64,000 nucleotides of DNA from an uncultured Bulleidia sp. (GTDB lineage Bacteria; Bacillota_I; Bacilli_A; Erysipelotrichales; Erysipelotrichaceae), in NCBI GenBank assembly GCA_947087645.1, contig CAMUDN010000001.1, positions 124,001 to 188,000 of the forward strand. The letters run 5' to 3'. Position numbers and translations under genes: made by a program. Shown in pieces: positions 9,501-16,639 of this stretch. Each line of letters opens with the position of its first letter. Positions within the stretch are counted from its first letter, which is position 1. The notes beneath the pieces were generated by a model. It saw only the letters and a list, made by a program, of their open reading frames with translations. It ran no database searches and was not told the origin of the DNA.

Positions 9501-9749
9501 AGAGAACTTTCATACTATATTGAAGACCATTTTACTTATGCTATGGGTATTGTTGACTTTATTGCTACTAAAGATAATAAAGCTATTATCATTGATTATA
9601 AAACTGATTGTTTAAATAATGATAATGAATTTATAACGAGATATCAATCACAATTACAGCAGTATCAACAAGTATTTAAACATCAATACGCACAAGTTGA
9701 AACATGGATTTATGCTCTGCATTTACAAAGATTTATACAAGTTTCATAA
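6600..9749 (+). CDS. addA: ATP-dependent helicase/nuclease subunit A (AddA)
   Basis: 1049 residues, a UvrD-type superfamily 1 helicase fused to a RecB-type nuclease. Motifs in order: SASAGAGKTYML (Walker A, Lys26-Thr27), AVTFTKAAADEMKNRL (Ia), IMIDEFQDTS (II), VGDLKQSIYGFRNA (III), LEHNYRS (IV), VETIHHSKGLQ (V), LRLAYVSVTRAVDKLYI (VI). The C-terminal nuclease has GTLAHSYLAKL and IVDFIATKDNKAIIIDYKTD. It supplies the motor and one nuclease of the AddAB end-resection complex. It starts one base after addB ends, so the two are translationally coupled. The protein is somewhat shorter than the 1200-plus residues common in Bacillus, but all motifs are intact. Confidence 0.95.
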   Translation: MIDQQLLAIQERNTNILVSASAGAGKTYMLIERLANRIMQDKIPVDRILAVTFTKAAADEMKNRLAKKLNEIKKQMVQDHTISESDLIYLEQQLANLSKAEISTIDSFCLNLIKKYYFLIGLNPSCLENTLSSAKETMLKKQAFQNALQKLYSQSPDDFFSLSYHFQLKPLSDQDESSLEKCVHAINDIAKSSLDYQSWLKQALSFYPVISSFNDYPAHFKNIFFNYQKNIIYKLTNICSAMEEALIDNKKTKAQEKLIIFKNLLSSYQKIADKQEYIDWTNFIKQLAKLSFRVMNNEAFKACNEEFKKIRNDLEDSLIEEKRLVKEAPYLHQIVTSLILLVKETEIFYQQAKREENTLDFSDMAIYAMDILQKNDGLIAHLLQNKYAEIMIDEFQDTSTLQNKILCLISNGHNLFRVGDLKQSIYGFRNARPELMASILETKKDKIFHLEHNYRSKDHIVKFTNKLFTQLFNYPSSSVCYGPCDQVTIGKKEQMDTSIQKVSLIHIAKEANDKLLAAKWITHKIISLHENNNIAFKDICVLCPSHGDKKSLKTIFDTYNIPYSLDAKQGFFKSFVVQIVLSIVSYFNEENDDLDFIAILQSPLFNFQDIDIVNERLAYNQSSQNISFSSFILSRKKEINDVLLQLKSDLLKDPLIFLSSLSRMNNFYNCLSYQQKTNFDFLCQKVKQEQIHYSFHLYKWLKDNENEYSTESNAHLQQEDLVKVETIHHSKGLQYGVVFLYECDASKDEANPFILSNKYGIGLDYQENQYLSKHPSLIKYFIKKEEQIKKAEEFLRLAYVSVTRAVDKLYIVSTLSAKKVDSISLSEDFILNNSNLGLLTLAALGTNDTDIYHYELIEELNEEKEYLSNRKYFVQDLPHYENTLPIMIKKDNPSQHQQILKDLDFQKNQHIGQSFGTLAHSYLAKLTNKKINLNDININLPLKTKEAIVFFQNHPWIQKILHTMHVQRELSYYIEDHFTYAMGIVDFIATKDNKAIIIDYKTDCLNNDNEFITRYQSQLQQYQQVFKHQYAQVETWIYALHLQRFIQVS

Positions 9750-9793
9750 ATTAGTTATTTTATAAACAAATTTCATATCTTTATTTTTGAAAG

Positions 9794-9802
9794 TGCTATC
9801 AT
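9794..9802 (+). promoter_or_regulatory. Extended -10 element for the VOC protein gene
   Basis: TGCTATCAT (9794-9802) is a TG-n-TATCAT extended -10. The identical 10-mer GTGCTATCAT occurs before serS. A second hexamer, TATAAT, overlaps at 9802-9807. No clear -35 is seen. Confidence 0.4.
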
Positions 9803-9824
9803 ATAATCATGGAGGAATTAATTC

Positions 9825-10277
9825 ATGATTAAAAAAGTAGCACATGTAGGATTTAGCGTTAGTAATCTTGATAATTCCATTGCTTTTTATCGTGACATAT
9901 TACAAATGGTTTGTGTCGGATATTTAGAAATGAAAGGACCAACCACCGATGCTCTTTTTGGTAAGTCAAATACAGAAACACGTATTGCTTATATGAAAAA
10001 GACAAAGGAATCGAATGATCCACCAATTGAGCTAATTGAAATTATTCATCCTGATATTACGCATTGCCCTACTGATTTATTTCGTACATCTATTTCTGAA
10101 TTCTGTTTCGAAGTTGACGATATGGATGAATTTTATAAACATCTAATCGATAATCACGTTGATGTTTTATCTGCTCCCCAATTTTATGACTTTACACAAT
10201 TTGATATGGGACTAGCAAAAGCAATTTATTTCCGTGATCCAGACGGTATAATTTTGGAAGCAATTGAAGAAATTTAA
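9825..10277 (+). CDS. VOC (glyoxalase/dioxygenase superfamily) protein
   Basis: 150 residues with the two beta-alpha-beta-beta-beta halves of the vicinal oxygen chelate fold. It starts HVGFSVSNLDNSIAFYRDIL, the usual first metal-ligand strand with His7, and ends IYFRDPDGIILEAIEEI, where the Glu is the usual last ligand. GGAGGA stands 10 nt before the ATG. Family members include lactoylglutathione lyases, epimerases and resistance proteins. Nothing in the sequence or neighbours fixes the substrate; the gene is monocistronic, with its own promoter and a strong terminator. Confidence 0.8.
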   Translation: MIKKVAHVGFSVSNLDNSIAFYRDILQMVCVGYLEMKGPTTDALFGKSNTETRIAYMKKTKESNDPPIELIEIIHPDITHCPTDLFRTSISEFCFEVDDMDEFYKHLIDNHVDVLSAPQFYDFTQFDMGLAKAIYFRDPDGIILEAIEEI

Positions 10278-10291
10278 ACGTACATAATATT

Positions 10292-10323
10292 AAAATAAAA
10301 AGATCAAATGATCTTTTTATTTT
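10292..10323 (+). terminator. Terminator of the VOC gene (bidirectional)
   Basis: A perfect 15-bp inverted repeat (10292-10306 with 10309-10323) containing AAAAAGATCA/TGATCTTTTT. The T-rich 3' arm makes it an intrinsic terminator on either strand. Confidence 0.8.
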
Positions 10324-10336
10324 ATGTGTATTATAA

Positions 10337-10394
10337 ATAAAAGTCTTCTTTCTTGGTAGTATATTTAATACTATCTTAAAAAGAAGACTTTTAT
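10337..10394 (-). terminator. Long hairpin terminator of the DUF285 surface protein gene
   Basis: Arms 10337-10351 and 10380-10394 form a 15-bp stem (AAAAGTCTTC paired with GAAGACTTTT), with an inner 8-bp stem at 10355-10362/10368-10375. It lies 12 bp past the stop of the surface protein gene, on the minus strand. Confidence 0.75.
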
Positions 10395-10406
10395 ATCTTT
10401 ATTAAA

Positions 10407-12548
10407 CTAATTTAATTTTTCTTTTTTGAAAAGAATTAAACATAATACACTTAAAGCACTTAAGAACATTCCATAATAACTTAAAGAAGAATGATCAGAA
10501 GTATCAACTGTATGACTCATTGTTTGTTGATTATTATGATGTTGTTGAGCAGGTACTAATCTTGCCATCTTTACTGTTTTCGTAACTTTTGGATTTGATA
10601 ACTCACCTGTATCAGGATTAACTTCATAAATCTTGGTAATTGTTTCATCACCATTTGTACTTACTTCTTTATTGCCAACTTTTGTTAAACCATCTTGAAC
10701 AGGCTTAATAATTTCTTCTTTTGGTTCACCTTCTTGTACCCAATTACCATCTTTTAAAGTCTTTGTAATTGTTATTTTCTTTTGTCCATCTTCCGCAACT
10801 TTAATAACTTTCTTCTCATTAAATGGTAATGTTTCATCAGCTTCATATTTTGTCTTCGCTTTGATGACTTTTGTTTCACTTTCTTTCTTTTGTGACTTAA
10901 GCTCATACTCACCAAATAAAGCAAGTGTTTTTTCTTGTAATGTCGAAAGATTTTTATATTCACCTGTTAAAAATAAACTTGGATCTTCTGCATTTAGTTC
11001 ATTAATTGTTGCTTTAATTTTTTTATCAACTTCTGCTTTTATAATATTATATACATCTCTAGATCCTTTTGAATCATATACTGCTGGCATACTAATCTTC
11101 TTAACTTTATTGTTACCATACTTTAAAGTAATATCACGATAATATTTTAAATTTTTATACCCGTTTAAATAATTTTCATTATTTGTGACAGTTAGAAAAG
11201 TTTTTTCTAAAAGACTAGTTTTATATTCCAAATTCTTATTATTAAGAATTAATATTCCATGTAAATCATCGAAAGTATGATAAGATAATTTCTTAATACT
11301 GGCATTACTAAAATCTAATATAAGTTTATGCTTATCTAAAGATAAGCCATTGCCAATAAATCCAAACATTCTATATGTACTATCAACTTTACCCATGTCC
11401 CACGTATTTAAAGTATCAATTATTTCATTATATTTACCTAAGTTATCACATCTATAAAACATATTATTCATACCTGTAACATTACTTACATTCCAATTCT
11501 TTAAGTCTTCTAGGGAAGTTATATTCTTACAGCAATAAAACACACCACTCATATGTTTAACATTACTTACATTCCAATCCTTTAAGGCTTCTAAGGAAGT
11601 TATTTTCACACAGTTATCAAACATATCCCTCATATCTGTAACATTACTTACATTCCAATTCTTTAATCCTTCGAGTGTTGTTATATTCTTACAGTTATAA
11701 AACATACTATGCATATCTGTAACATTACTTACATTCCAATCCTTTAAGGCTTCTAAGGAAGTTATATTTGTCTCAGCAAACATATAACTCATATCTGTAA
11801 CATTACTTACATTCCAATTCTTTAGTGCTTCTAGGGAAGTTATTTTCTCACAGTTATCAAACATACCACCCATATCTGTAACATTACTTACATTCCAATT
11901 CTTTAGTGCTTCTAGGGAAGTTATTTTCACACAGTTATTAAACATATCCCTCATATCTGTAACATTACTTACATTCCAATTCTTTAGTGCTTCTAGATAG
12001 GTTAAATTAGTACAGTCAGAAAACATACTACCCATAGTTATGACAGTACTTACATTCCAATTCTTTAAGGCTTCTATGGATGTTAAATTGGCACATCCAT
12101 GAAACATCCAAGACATACTTGTAACATTACTTACATTAATTTTGTTAATATTACCTAATGAAGAAATCTTTGAGTCTTTGAATAATTCTTTTAAAGATCC
12201 ATATCCATAAATATTACCTTCAAATCTTAAAGTTTTATTCTCTGTTTCATCTTTTTTAAAAATGTATTGTAAAGCTTTAAAATCATCTTTCTTATAAGAA
12301 TAACTAATAACCCCTTCTTTAGCTCCCTTTTTTGGTCTAATAATTATTTCATTACCTTTTATTTCTGCTTCACAGCCTGCCATATTGCCAACCATTTCAT
12401 CTGTTAAAACTTTATCTGGTGTATAGTCAGTTGTTTTAGCTTTTACACTTGTTTCTAATATAGATATTGGAAACAAACTGATTATCATTGCTAATAATAC
12501 AACAAAAGTATGTAAATACTTTCGATATAAATTCTTATTTACGAACAT
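10407..12548 (-). CDS. BspA-like surface protein with tandem DUF285 repeats
   Basis: 713 residues. An N-terminal signal peptide (hydrophobic about 13-30, ending near VKA) is followed by nine tandem 26-27 residue repeats of the DUF285 type (core NVSNVTDMRDMF, then C..ITSLEALKNW). After these come a helical stretch and a module resembling a G5 domain (about residues 575-650). The C terminus is a hydrophobic helix plus KKEKLN, like a sortase signal, but the usual LPxTG place reads VDTSDHSS. DUF285 repeats occur on surface lipoproteins and adhesins of mycoplasmas and gut or oral Firmicutes. A role in surface interaction is inferred. AGGAGG lies 11 nt before the ATG. Its promoter carries a TA repeat. 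Confidence 0.85.
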   Translation of the reverse strand: MFVNKNLYRKYLHTFVVLLAMIISLFPISILETSVKAKTTDYTPDKVLTDEMVGNMAGCEAEIKGNEIIIRPKKGAKEGVISYSYKKDDFKALQYIFKKDETENKTLRFEGNIYGYGSLKELFKDSKISSLGNINKINVSNVTSMSWMFHGCANLTSIEALKNWNVSTVITMGSMFSDCTNLTYLEALKNWNVSNVTDMRDMFNNCVKITSLEALKNWNVSNVTDMGGMFDNCEKITSLEALKNWNVSNVTDMSYMFAETNITSLEALKDWNVSNVTDMHSMFYNCKNITTLEGLKNWNVSNVTDMRDMFDNCVKITSLEALKDWNVSNVKHMSGVFYCCKNITSLEDLKNWNVSNVTGMNNMFYRCDNLGKYNEIIDTLNTWDMGKVDSTYRMFGFIGNGLSLDKHKLILDFSNASIKKLSYHTFDDLHGILILNNKNLEYKTSLLEKTFLTVTNNENYLNGYKNLKYYRDITLKYGNNKVKKISMPAVYDSKGSRDVYNIIKAEVDKKIKATINELNAEDPSLFLTGEYKNLSTLQEKTLALFGEYELKSQKKESETKVIKAKTKYEADETLPFNEKKVIKVAEDGQKKITITKTLKDGNWVQEGEPKEEIIKPVQDGLTKVGNKEVSTNGDETITKIYEVNPDTGELSNPKVTKTVKMARLVPAQQHHNNQQTMSHTVDTSDHSSLSYYGMFLSALSVLCLILFKKEKLN
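11440..12141 (-). repeat. Nine tandem about 81-bp repeats coding DUF285 units
   Basis: Near-identical 78-81 bp units sit head to tail within the surface protein gene; the block reading ACATTACTTACATTCCAAT on the plus strand recurs in almost every unit. The high DNA identity allows slippage or recombination to change copy number. Confidence 0.8.
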
Positions 12549-12600
12549 GATTCACGCTCCCTCCTATATAAAGATAAATTTTTTCATTTCGTATAGGTTC

Positions 12601-12627
12601 ACTATATATATATATATATAAGGTCAA
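12601..12627 (-). promoter_or_regulatory. Candidate phase-variable promoter with (TA)9 spacer
   Basis: On the minus strand, TTGACC (12627-12622, 5/6 of the -35 consensus) is followed by T and nine TA units (12620-12603). The last two units with the next GT form TATAGT (12606-12601) as a -10. The spacer is 15 bp; one more TA would make it 17. Transcription would start about 45 nt before the ATG of the DUF285 gene, upstream of its ribosome site. Confidence 0.55.
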
Positions 12628-12804
12628 GAATATTTAAGTTGTAATACTATTAAATTATATAAATTAAATTATAATTATTATATTTTGACCATAGTATCAT
12701 ACCTATAATCTTCAAAAATAATCTACCTCGTATAATACTCTTATTCTATTTACATATCAAGAAGTTTATTTCATACTCTATGTTCATAAGATTATATCTG
12801 TTAT
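12628..12804. other. Non-coding stretch between surface protein promoter and kinase terminator
   Basis: No gene is seen. Inverted repeats flank the promoter: GGTCAA/TTGACC (12622-12627 with 12685-12690) and TATAGGT/ACCTATA (12592-12598 with 12701-12707). These could be operator arms or chance in AT-rich DNA. Confidence 0.4.
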
Positions 12805-12839
12805 AAAAAGTAAAAGATTTTTATAACCTTTTACTTTTT
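12805..12839 (-). terminator. Terminator overlapping the stop codon of the histidine kinase gene
   Basis: Arms 12805-12816 and 12828-12839 form a 12-bp perfect stem (AAAAAGTAAAAG with its complement). The 5' arm on the minus strand includes the last codons and stop (12833-12831) of the kinase gene. Confidence 0.75.
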
Positions 12840-14729
12840 TATAACTTTCTTAAATGTTATTTCTACCTGAAAATAATCACCCGTAATATTTAAATTAAAA
12901 TGACCATCTTGTAGTTCTACTAAACTTTTAACAATACTTAAACCTAAACCGCTACCTTCTTGATTCCGTGAAGCATCACCTTGTACAAAACGCTCCATTA
13001 ATTCTTCTTCACTGATATTTAAAGCAGCTTTAGAAACATTTTCGATAATAATATATACCTTATCATCATCTTCTTTAACATTAATGTAAACACGTGTTTT
13101 TGCTAGTGCATACTTAGTAATATTCGTAAATAAATTATTTAAAATACGCCACAAAAGATCTCCATCAGCCAATATTAATAATCTTTCATTAACACCATTT
13201 ACAATTATTTTTAATTTTTGTGCTTTGAATTTTTGATCAAATTCACTTATTGCTTGAGCTAAAATTTCGGCACAGTTAATCTCCTTTTTTTGTACCCGAA
13301 TATTTCCTGATGAAGCTTTAGATGATATTAAAACATCTTCTGTCAATTTTTGTAATCGATTAACATGATGAATAATTTTATCAATATATTGCTTATTTTT
13401 TAGCGTATCATTTTGGTTTTTCATAATCTGAGCATAGTTTAAAATACTTGTTAAAGGTGTTTTTAAATCATGCGAAACATTTGTAATTAATTCTGTCTTT
13501 AAATGTTCAGATTTTATTTTTTCTTTAATTGCTCTTTGAACACTATTACGTACTTGATATAAATTATCAAATTGCTTAGCAAAAACAGTATTTATATATT
13601 TATCTGATATCGTATAGTCAAAATTCCCTTTCGCATATTCATCTATTATATTTGCTAATAAATTAAATTGCTTCATAAAAATTAAAATACCAATAGCGGG
13701 CAAAAAAATTAAACCAAGGATTAATATACTATGTCGTAACGAATAAATTAATATCCAATAAATAATAAATAATATTATTAATGATATCATCATTACTAAA
13801 CTATTTTGTAACATTATATTTTTAAAATAAGACAAAATACGATATAAAAAACTATTTTTTAATAATGTCTTTGAGCTTATCCTAGCAATTAAAGAAAGCA
13901 TTGTTAAAGCAATTACCAAACCACCAATTTCTAAATCTATAGCTAAAAATATATAACTTAAAATTTCTTTTTGTTCGAAAATAAAATCATATAGATGTGA
14001 TATGGCATTTTGACTTAAAAAATAATAAATACTTCTATAACTTATTTTTAACCATACAATTAATATCGGAATTAATAAAAATAAAAATAGCTCTAAAGGT
14101 ATACGATTTATAAATGATAAATTATTTTCATCATTATTTTTTTTAATTGTTTGCCAGACTAAATAGCCAATTGACATAATAATTAGAGCAAGCGTTGTAA
14201 ATAAAGAGTAGATAAAATAAGTATAATTTTCATTCGTAAATTTAAATATTTTTTCACTCTTATAAAATTTATCTTTAGCTATAAAAGGATATACTACTTG
14301 ATATTGTAATTCATATTCAGCATCAGATGTTGTTAAAACAAAGTAATTGGAATCTCTACCTTTATGTTCTAATTGATTACCAAAATAATAACTGCCGGAA
14401 ATACTATCCTGTTTTGGCGAAAAAGGATAATTTTCCATAACAACCTTTTTATTTTTTAAAATACGTATTGCTAAATTAGTATTTTCACGATTATATAATT
14501 GCTGATTTTTACCTTGAAAATAATAATAATTATCAAAATAATCATTTATTTGAAACATTATTTCATTACTAAATTTTCTTGTTTTTACATAATCACTTAT
14601 ACCAAGATTATGATCAAAATTATATCTAACACCAATTACTATAATACTAAATAAAAAAACAAACGCAGATGCACTTAAAATAATCCATGCAAATAAAGTA
14701 CCTAATTTATTCTTTAATTTTTTATTCAT
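12831..14729 (-). CDS. Membrane sensor histidine kinase
   Basis: 632 residues. One N-terminal membrane helix is followed by an extracytoplasmic domain (about 40-165), then five or six further helices. Next come the dimerisation helix with NVSHDLKTPLTS (phosphoacceptor His about 420) and an ATPase domain with N, G1 and G2 boxes ending EGSGLGLSIVKSLVELQDG. The start is the ATG at 14729, 1 bp after the regulator stop; a longer reading from a TTG at 14765 overlaps the regulator and lacks a ribosome site. It pairs with the response regulator just upstream. The signal is not deducible; the multi-helix sensor resembles kinases that sense envelope or peptide stress. Confidence 0.9.
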   Translation of the reverse strand: MNKKLKNKLGTLFAWIILSASAFVFLFSIIVIGVRYNFDHNLGISDYVKTRKFSNEIMFQINDYFDNYYYFQGKNQQLYNRENTNLAIRILKNKKVVMENYPFSPKQDSISGSYYFGNQLEHKGRDSNYFVLTTSDAEYELQYQVVYPFIAKDKFYKSEKIFKFTNENYTYFIYSLFTTLALIIMSIGYLVWQTIKKNNDENNLSFINRIPLELFLFLLIPILIVWLKISYRSIYYFLSQNAISHLYDFIFEQKEILSYIFLAIDLEIGGLVIALTMLSLIARISSKTLLKNSFLYRILSYFKNIMLQNSLVMMISLIILFIIYWILIYSLRHSILILGLIFLPAIGILIFMKQFNLLANIIDEYAKGNFDYTISDKYINTVFAKQFDNLYQVRNSVQRAIKEKIKSEHLKTELITNVSHDLKTPLTSILNYAQIMKNQNDTLKNKQYIDKIIHHVNRLQKLTEDVLISSKASSGNIRVQKKEINCAEILAQAISEFDQKFKAQKLKIIVNGVNERLLILADGDLLWRILNNLFTNITKYALAKTRVYINVKEDDDKVYIIIENVSKAALNISEEELMERFVQGDASRNQEGSGLGLSIVKSLVELQDGHFNLNITGDYFQVEITFKKVIKK

Positions 14730-14730
14730 A

Positions 14731-15417
14731 TTAATTATCAATCCTATATCCTTGTCCCCAAACAACTTTTATATATTTTGGATGGGTAGGATCAATTTCA
14801 ATTTTTTCTCTTAAATGATAAACATGTACAGCTATAATACCTTCTGCACCAATTGGTTCTTCATGCCAAACATTTTTATATATATCTTTAGAAGTTAATA
14901 ATTTCTTTGCATTTTGCATCATGTATTTTAAAATCTTATATTCCATTGGCGTTAAAGATATATCATTACCATCAACATTAACTAACTTTAAATTATCATT
15001 TAAAGTAATTCCACCAATTACTAAAACAGATTGATTATCACTATGTATGCCTAAATATTTGTATCTTCTAATTTGGGCCCGTATACGTGCTATTAATTCA
15101 TCATATTTAAATGGTTTAGTAATATAGTCATCCGCTCCAAGATCAAGACCATTTATTTTATCTTGATCTTCAGCTTTAGCTGTCAATAGAATAATTGGAA
15201 TATTTTGTTTCTCACGAATTACTTTTAAAGCAGTAATACCATCCATAATAGGCATCATAATATCCATTACAATCAAATCAATTTTAACTTTCGATATAAC
15301 TTCAATAGCTTCTTTACCATTTTCTGCAAACATTACTTCATAGTTTTCTTGTTCTAAAAAAATTTTTAAAGCTTCTAAAATATCATGTTCATCATCTACC
15401 AACAATATTTTGTCCAT
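14731..15417 (-). CDS. OmpR/PhoB-family response regulator
   Basis: 228 residues. The receiver domain has the acidic pair DDE (8-10), phosphoacceptor Asp52 in LIVMDIMMP, Thr in ILLTAKA and Lys in YITKPF. The C-terminal winged helix has LTPMEYKILKYMMQN and ends VVWGQGYRID. It is a DNA-binding partner of the kinase encoded 1 bp downstream. AGAGGT stands 8 nt before the ATG at 15417, which I prefer to an upstream in-frame start at 15444 because the family starts MDKILLVDDE. Targets are unknown; the DUF285 surface protein gene next door is a candidate. Confidence 0.93.
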   Translation of the reverse strand: MDKILLVDDEHDILEALKIFLEQENYEVMFAENGKEAIEVISKVKIDLIVMDIMMPIMDGITALKVIREKQNIPIILLTAKAEDQDKINGLDLGADDYITKPFKYDELIARIRAQIRRYKYLGIHSDNQSVLVIGGITLNDNLKLVNVDGNDISLTPMEYKILKYMMQNAKKLLTSKDIYKNVWHEEPIGAEGIIAVHVYHLREKIEIDPTHPKYIKVVWGQGYRIDN

Positions 15418-15483
15418 AATAATTACCTCTTGCATAATCATCATAACATCATCTAAACTATTTAATTTTTAAGTAATTATTAA

Positions 15484-15520
15484 TAAAAAAATCTTAAAGC
15501 TGATAACAACTCTAAGATTT
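15484..15520 (-). terminator. Terminator of the perR-rubrerythrin operon
   Basis: Minus-strand stem AAATCTTAGAG (15520-15510) pairs with CTTTAAGATTT (15499-15489), including one G-U pair, and runs into seven Ts. Confidence 0.8.
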
Positions 15521-15538
15521 ATTTTTAACTTAGTATAA

Positions 15539-16078
15539 TTAATAATTTTCTTTCTTTAATTCAAAAAAACTTTCCTTATATCCACATAATGGACAAACTT
15601 TAGGAGCTTTCTTACTCTTTACTGTATATCCGCAAATTTCACATTGCCAAACAGAAACATCTTCTTTTGCAAAGACTTGACCATTTAAAATATTAGCTTT
15701 TAAAGTTGCATAACGTTCTTCATGTTCTTGTTCTACTTTCGCAACCATTTCCATTTGGGCAGCTATTTTATTAAAACCTTCGGCCCGAGCTTCTTCGGCA
15801 AATTTCTTATACATCGAAGTCCACTCATAATTTTCACCATCAGCACCCATTTGCAAACATTTTTCAGTATCTGGCATTTCACCATCACACAAAGCTTGGA
15901 ACCACAAACGTGCATGCTCTTGTTCATTACGAGCTGTTTCTAAAAATATATTAGCAATCTGTTCATAACCATCTTCTCTTGCTTTTTGGGCAAAAAAAGT
16001 ATACTTATTGCGAGCCATTGATTCACCCGCAAAAGCTTCACGTAAATTTTTTTCCGTCTTTGATCCCTTGAATTCCAT
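15539..16078 (-). CDS. rbr: Rubrerythrin
   Basis: 179 residues. The N-terminal ferritin-like four-helix domain carries repeated E..H type ligands (FAGESMARNKY, ARNEQEHARLW, AKVEQEHEERY). The C terminus is a rubredoxin domain with paired CxxC motifs (CEICG, CPLCG). Rubrerythrin reduces hydrogen peroxide in anaerobes with electrons from rubredoxin or NADH partners. The ATG at 16078 has GAGGAGG about 9 nt upstream and matches the family start MEFKGSKTEKNL; an upstream in-frame start at 16123 is unlikely. The gene overlaps the end of perR by 41 bp, so the two are coupled, and it is presumably under the perR operator. Confidence 0.95.
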   Translation of the reverse strand: MEFKGSKTEKNLREAFAGESMARNKYTFFAQKAREDGYEQIANIFLETARNEQEHARLWFQALCDGEMPDTEKCLQMGADGENYEWTSMYKKFAEEARAEGFNKIAAQMEMVAKVEQEHEERYATLKANILNGQVFAKEDVSVWQCEICGYTVKSKKAPKVCPLCGYKESFFELKKENY

Positions 16079-16475
16079 GCGTTTTGTCCTCCTCTTTTTG
16101 ACATTCTTCGCAATAACCCTCAAATAGTGTTGTATGAGAAATTATCTTTAACTTAGGAACTTGTTTTTCTAAACGACGATCTGGGCAGAAGTCATAAGCT
16201 AAACAACCAAAGTCAATTAATTTTCCACAACGTAAACAAACAAAATGATCATGTGGTAAGGGATTACCATCAAAAACATTAACTTTCTCACCAACTAAAC
16301 GCCGAATAAAACCATCTTCAACTAATTGATTTAAACGACGATAAACGGTGGCTAGACTAATAGAATATCCTTTTTGTAATAAAACACGCCTAGCTTGTTC
16401 GGCCGTAAAATGTTTTCCTTCACCAACCATTAGATCTAAAATAGCTTTTTTCTGTTCTGTTTGTCTACTTTTCAT
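16038..16475 (-). CDS. perR: PerR-like peroxide-responsive repressor (Fur family)
   Basis: 145 residues from the ATG at 16475. A winged helix (ISLATVYRRLNQLVEDGF) precedes a metal domain with two CxxC pairs (CLRCG, CEECQ) for structural zinc. His in KHFTAEQ and Asp in CGKLIDF match the PerR regulatory ligands; Fur proteins usually have Glu at the latter place, which favours PerR. An upstream in-frame ATG at 16538 would add 21 residues, but that stretch covers the promoter and operator, so I reject it. The ribosome site is poor (AAGG only 2 nt from ATG). It overlaps the rubrerythrin gene, its expected target. Confidence 0.85.
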   Translation of the reverse strand: MKSRQTEQKKAILDLMVGEGKHFTAEQARRVLLQKGYSISLATVYRRLNQLVEDGFIRRLVGEKVNVFDGNPLPHDHFVCLRCGKLIDFGCLAYDFCPDRRLEKQVPKLKIISHTTLFEGYCEECQKEEDKTHGIQGIKDGKKFT

Positions 16476-16483
16476 AACCTTAT

Positions 16484-16498
16484 TGAGAATCATTCTCA
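16484..16498 (-). promoter_or_regulatory. Fur-family operator (7-1-7 palindrome)
   Basis: TGAGAATCATTCTCA is a perfect 7-1-7 inverted repeat, 6/7 per half to the Bacillus Fur box and weaker to the PerR box. It lies between the -10 box and the perR start codon, suited to autoregulation. Confidence 0.7.
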
Positions 16499-16526
16499 TT
16501 ATATTACTATTACTTAAATTTTTCCA
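16498..16526 (-). promoter_or_regulatory. perR-rbr promoter
   Basis: Minus strand: -35 TGGAAA (16526-16521), 17 bp, -10 TATAAT (16503-16498). The operator abuts the -10 and covers the expected transcription start. Confidence 0.65.
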
Positions 16527-16567
16527 GTTAATATCCAAAGTAAAAATAATATCTCATATATAAAAAA

Positions 16568-16594
16568 ACAGCTCTAATATTATTTTCGAACTGT
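16568..16594 (-). terminator. Terminator of the InlB-repeat surface protein gene
   Basis: Minus strand ACAGTTC...GAGCTGT (7-bp stem with one G-U pair) followed by a run of seven Ts. Confidence 0.65.
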
Positions 16595-16639
16595 CTTTTA
16601 TTAATAATTTCTAAATTAATAACAAATATTTATTATTTC

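Noticed and set aside
11440..12141. CRISPR-like array
   Set aside because: The regular repeats are in frame, have no unique spacers and encode DUF285 units.
14730..14765. Longer histidine kinase start at a TTG
   Set aside because: It overlaps the regulator gene, has no ribosome site, and the ATG at 14729 sits 1 bp after the regulator stop.
16476..16538. 21-residue N-terminal extension of PerR
   Set aside because: The stretch contains the -35, -10 and operator; the shorter protein fits the family.
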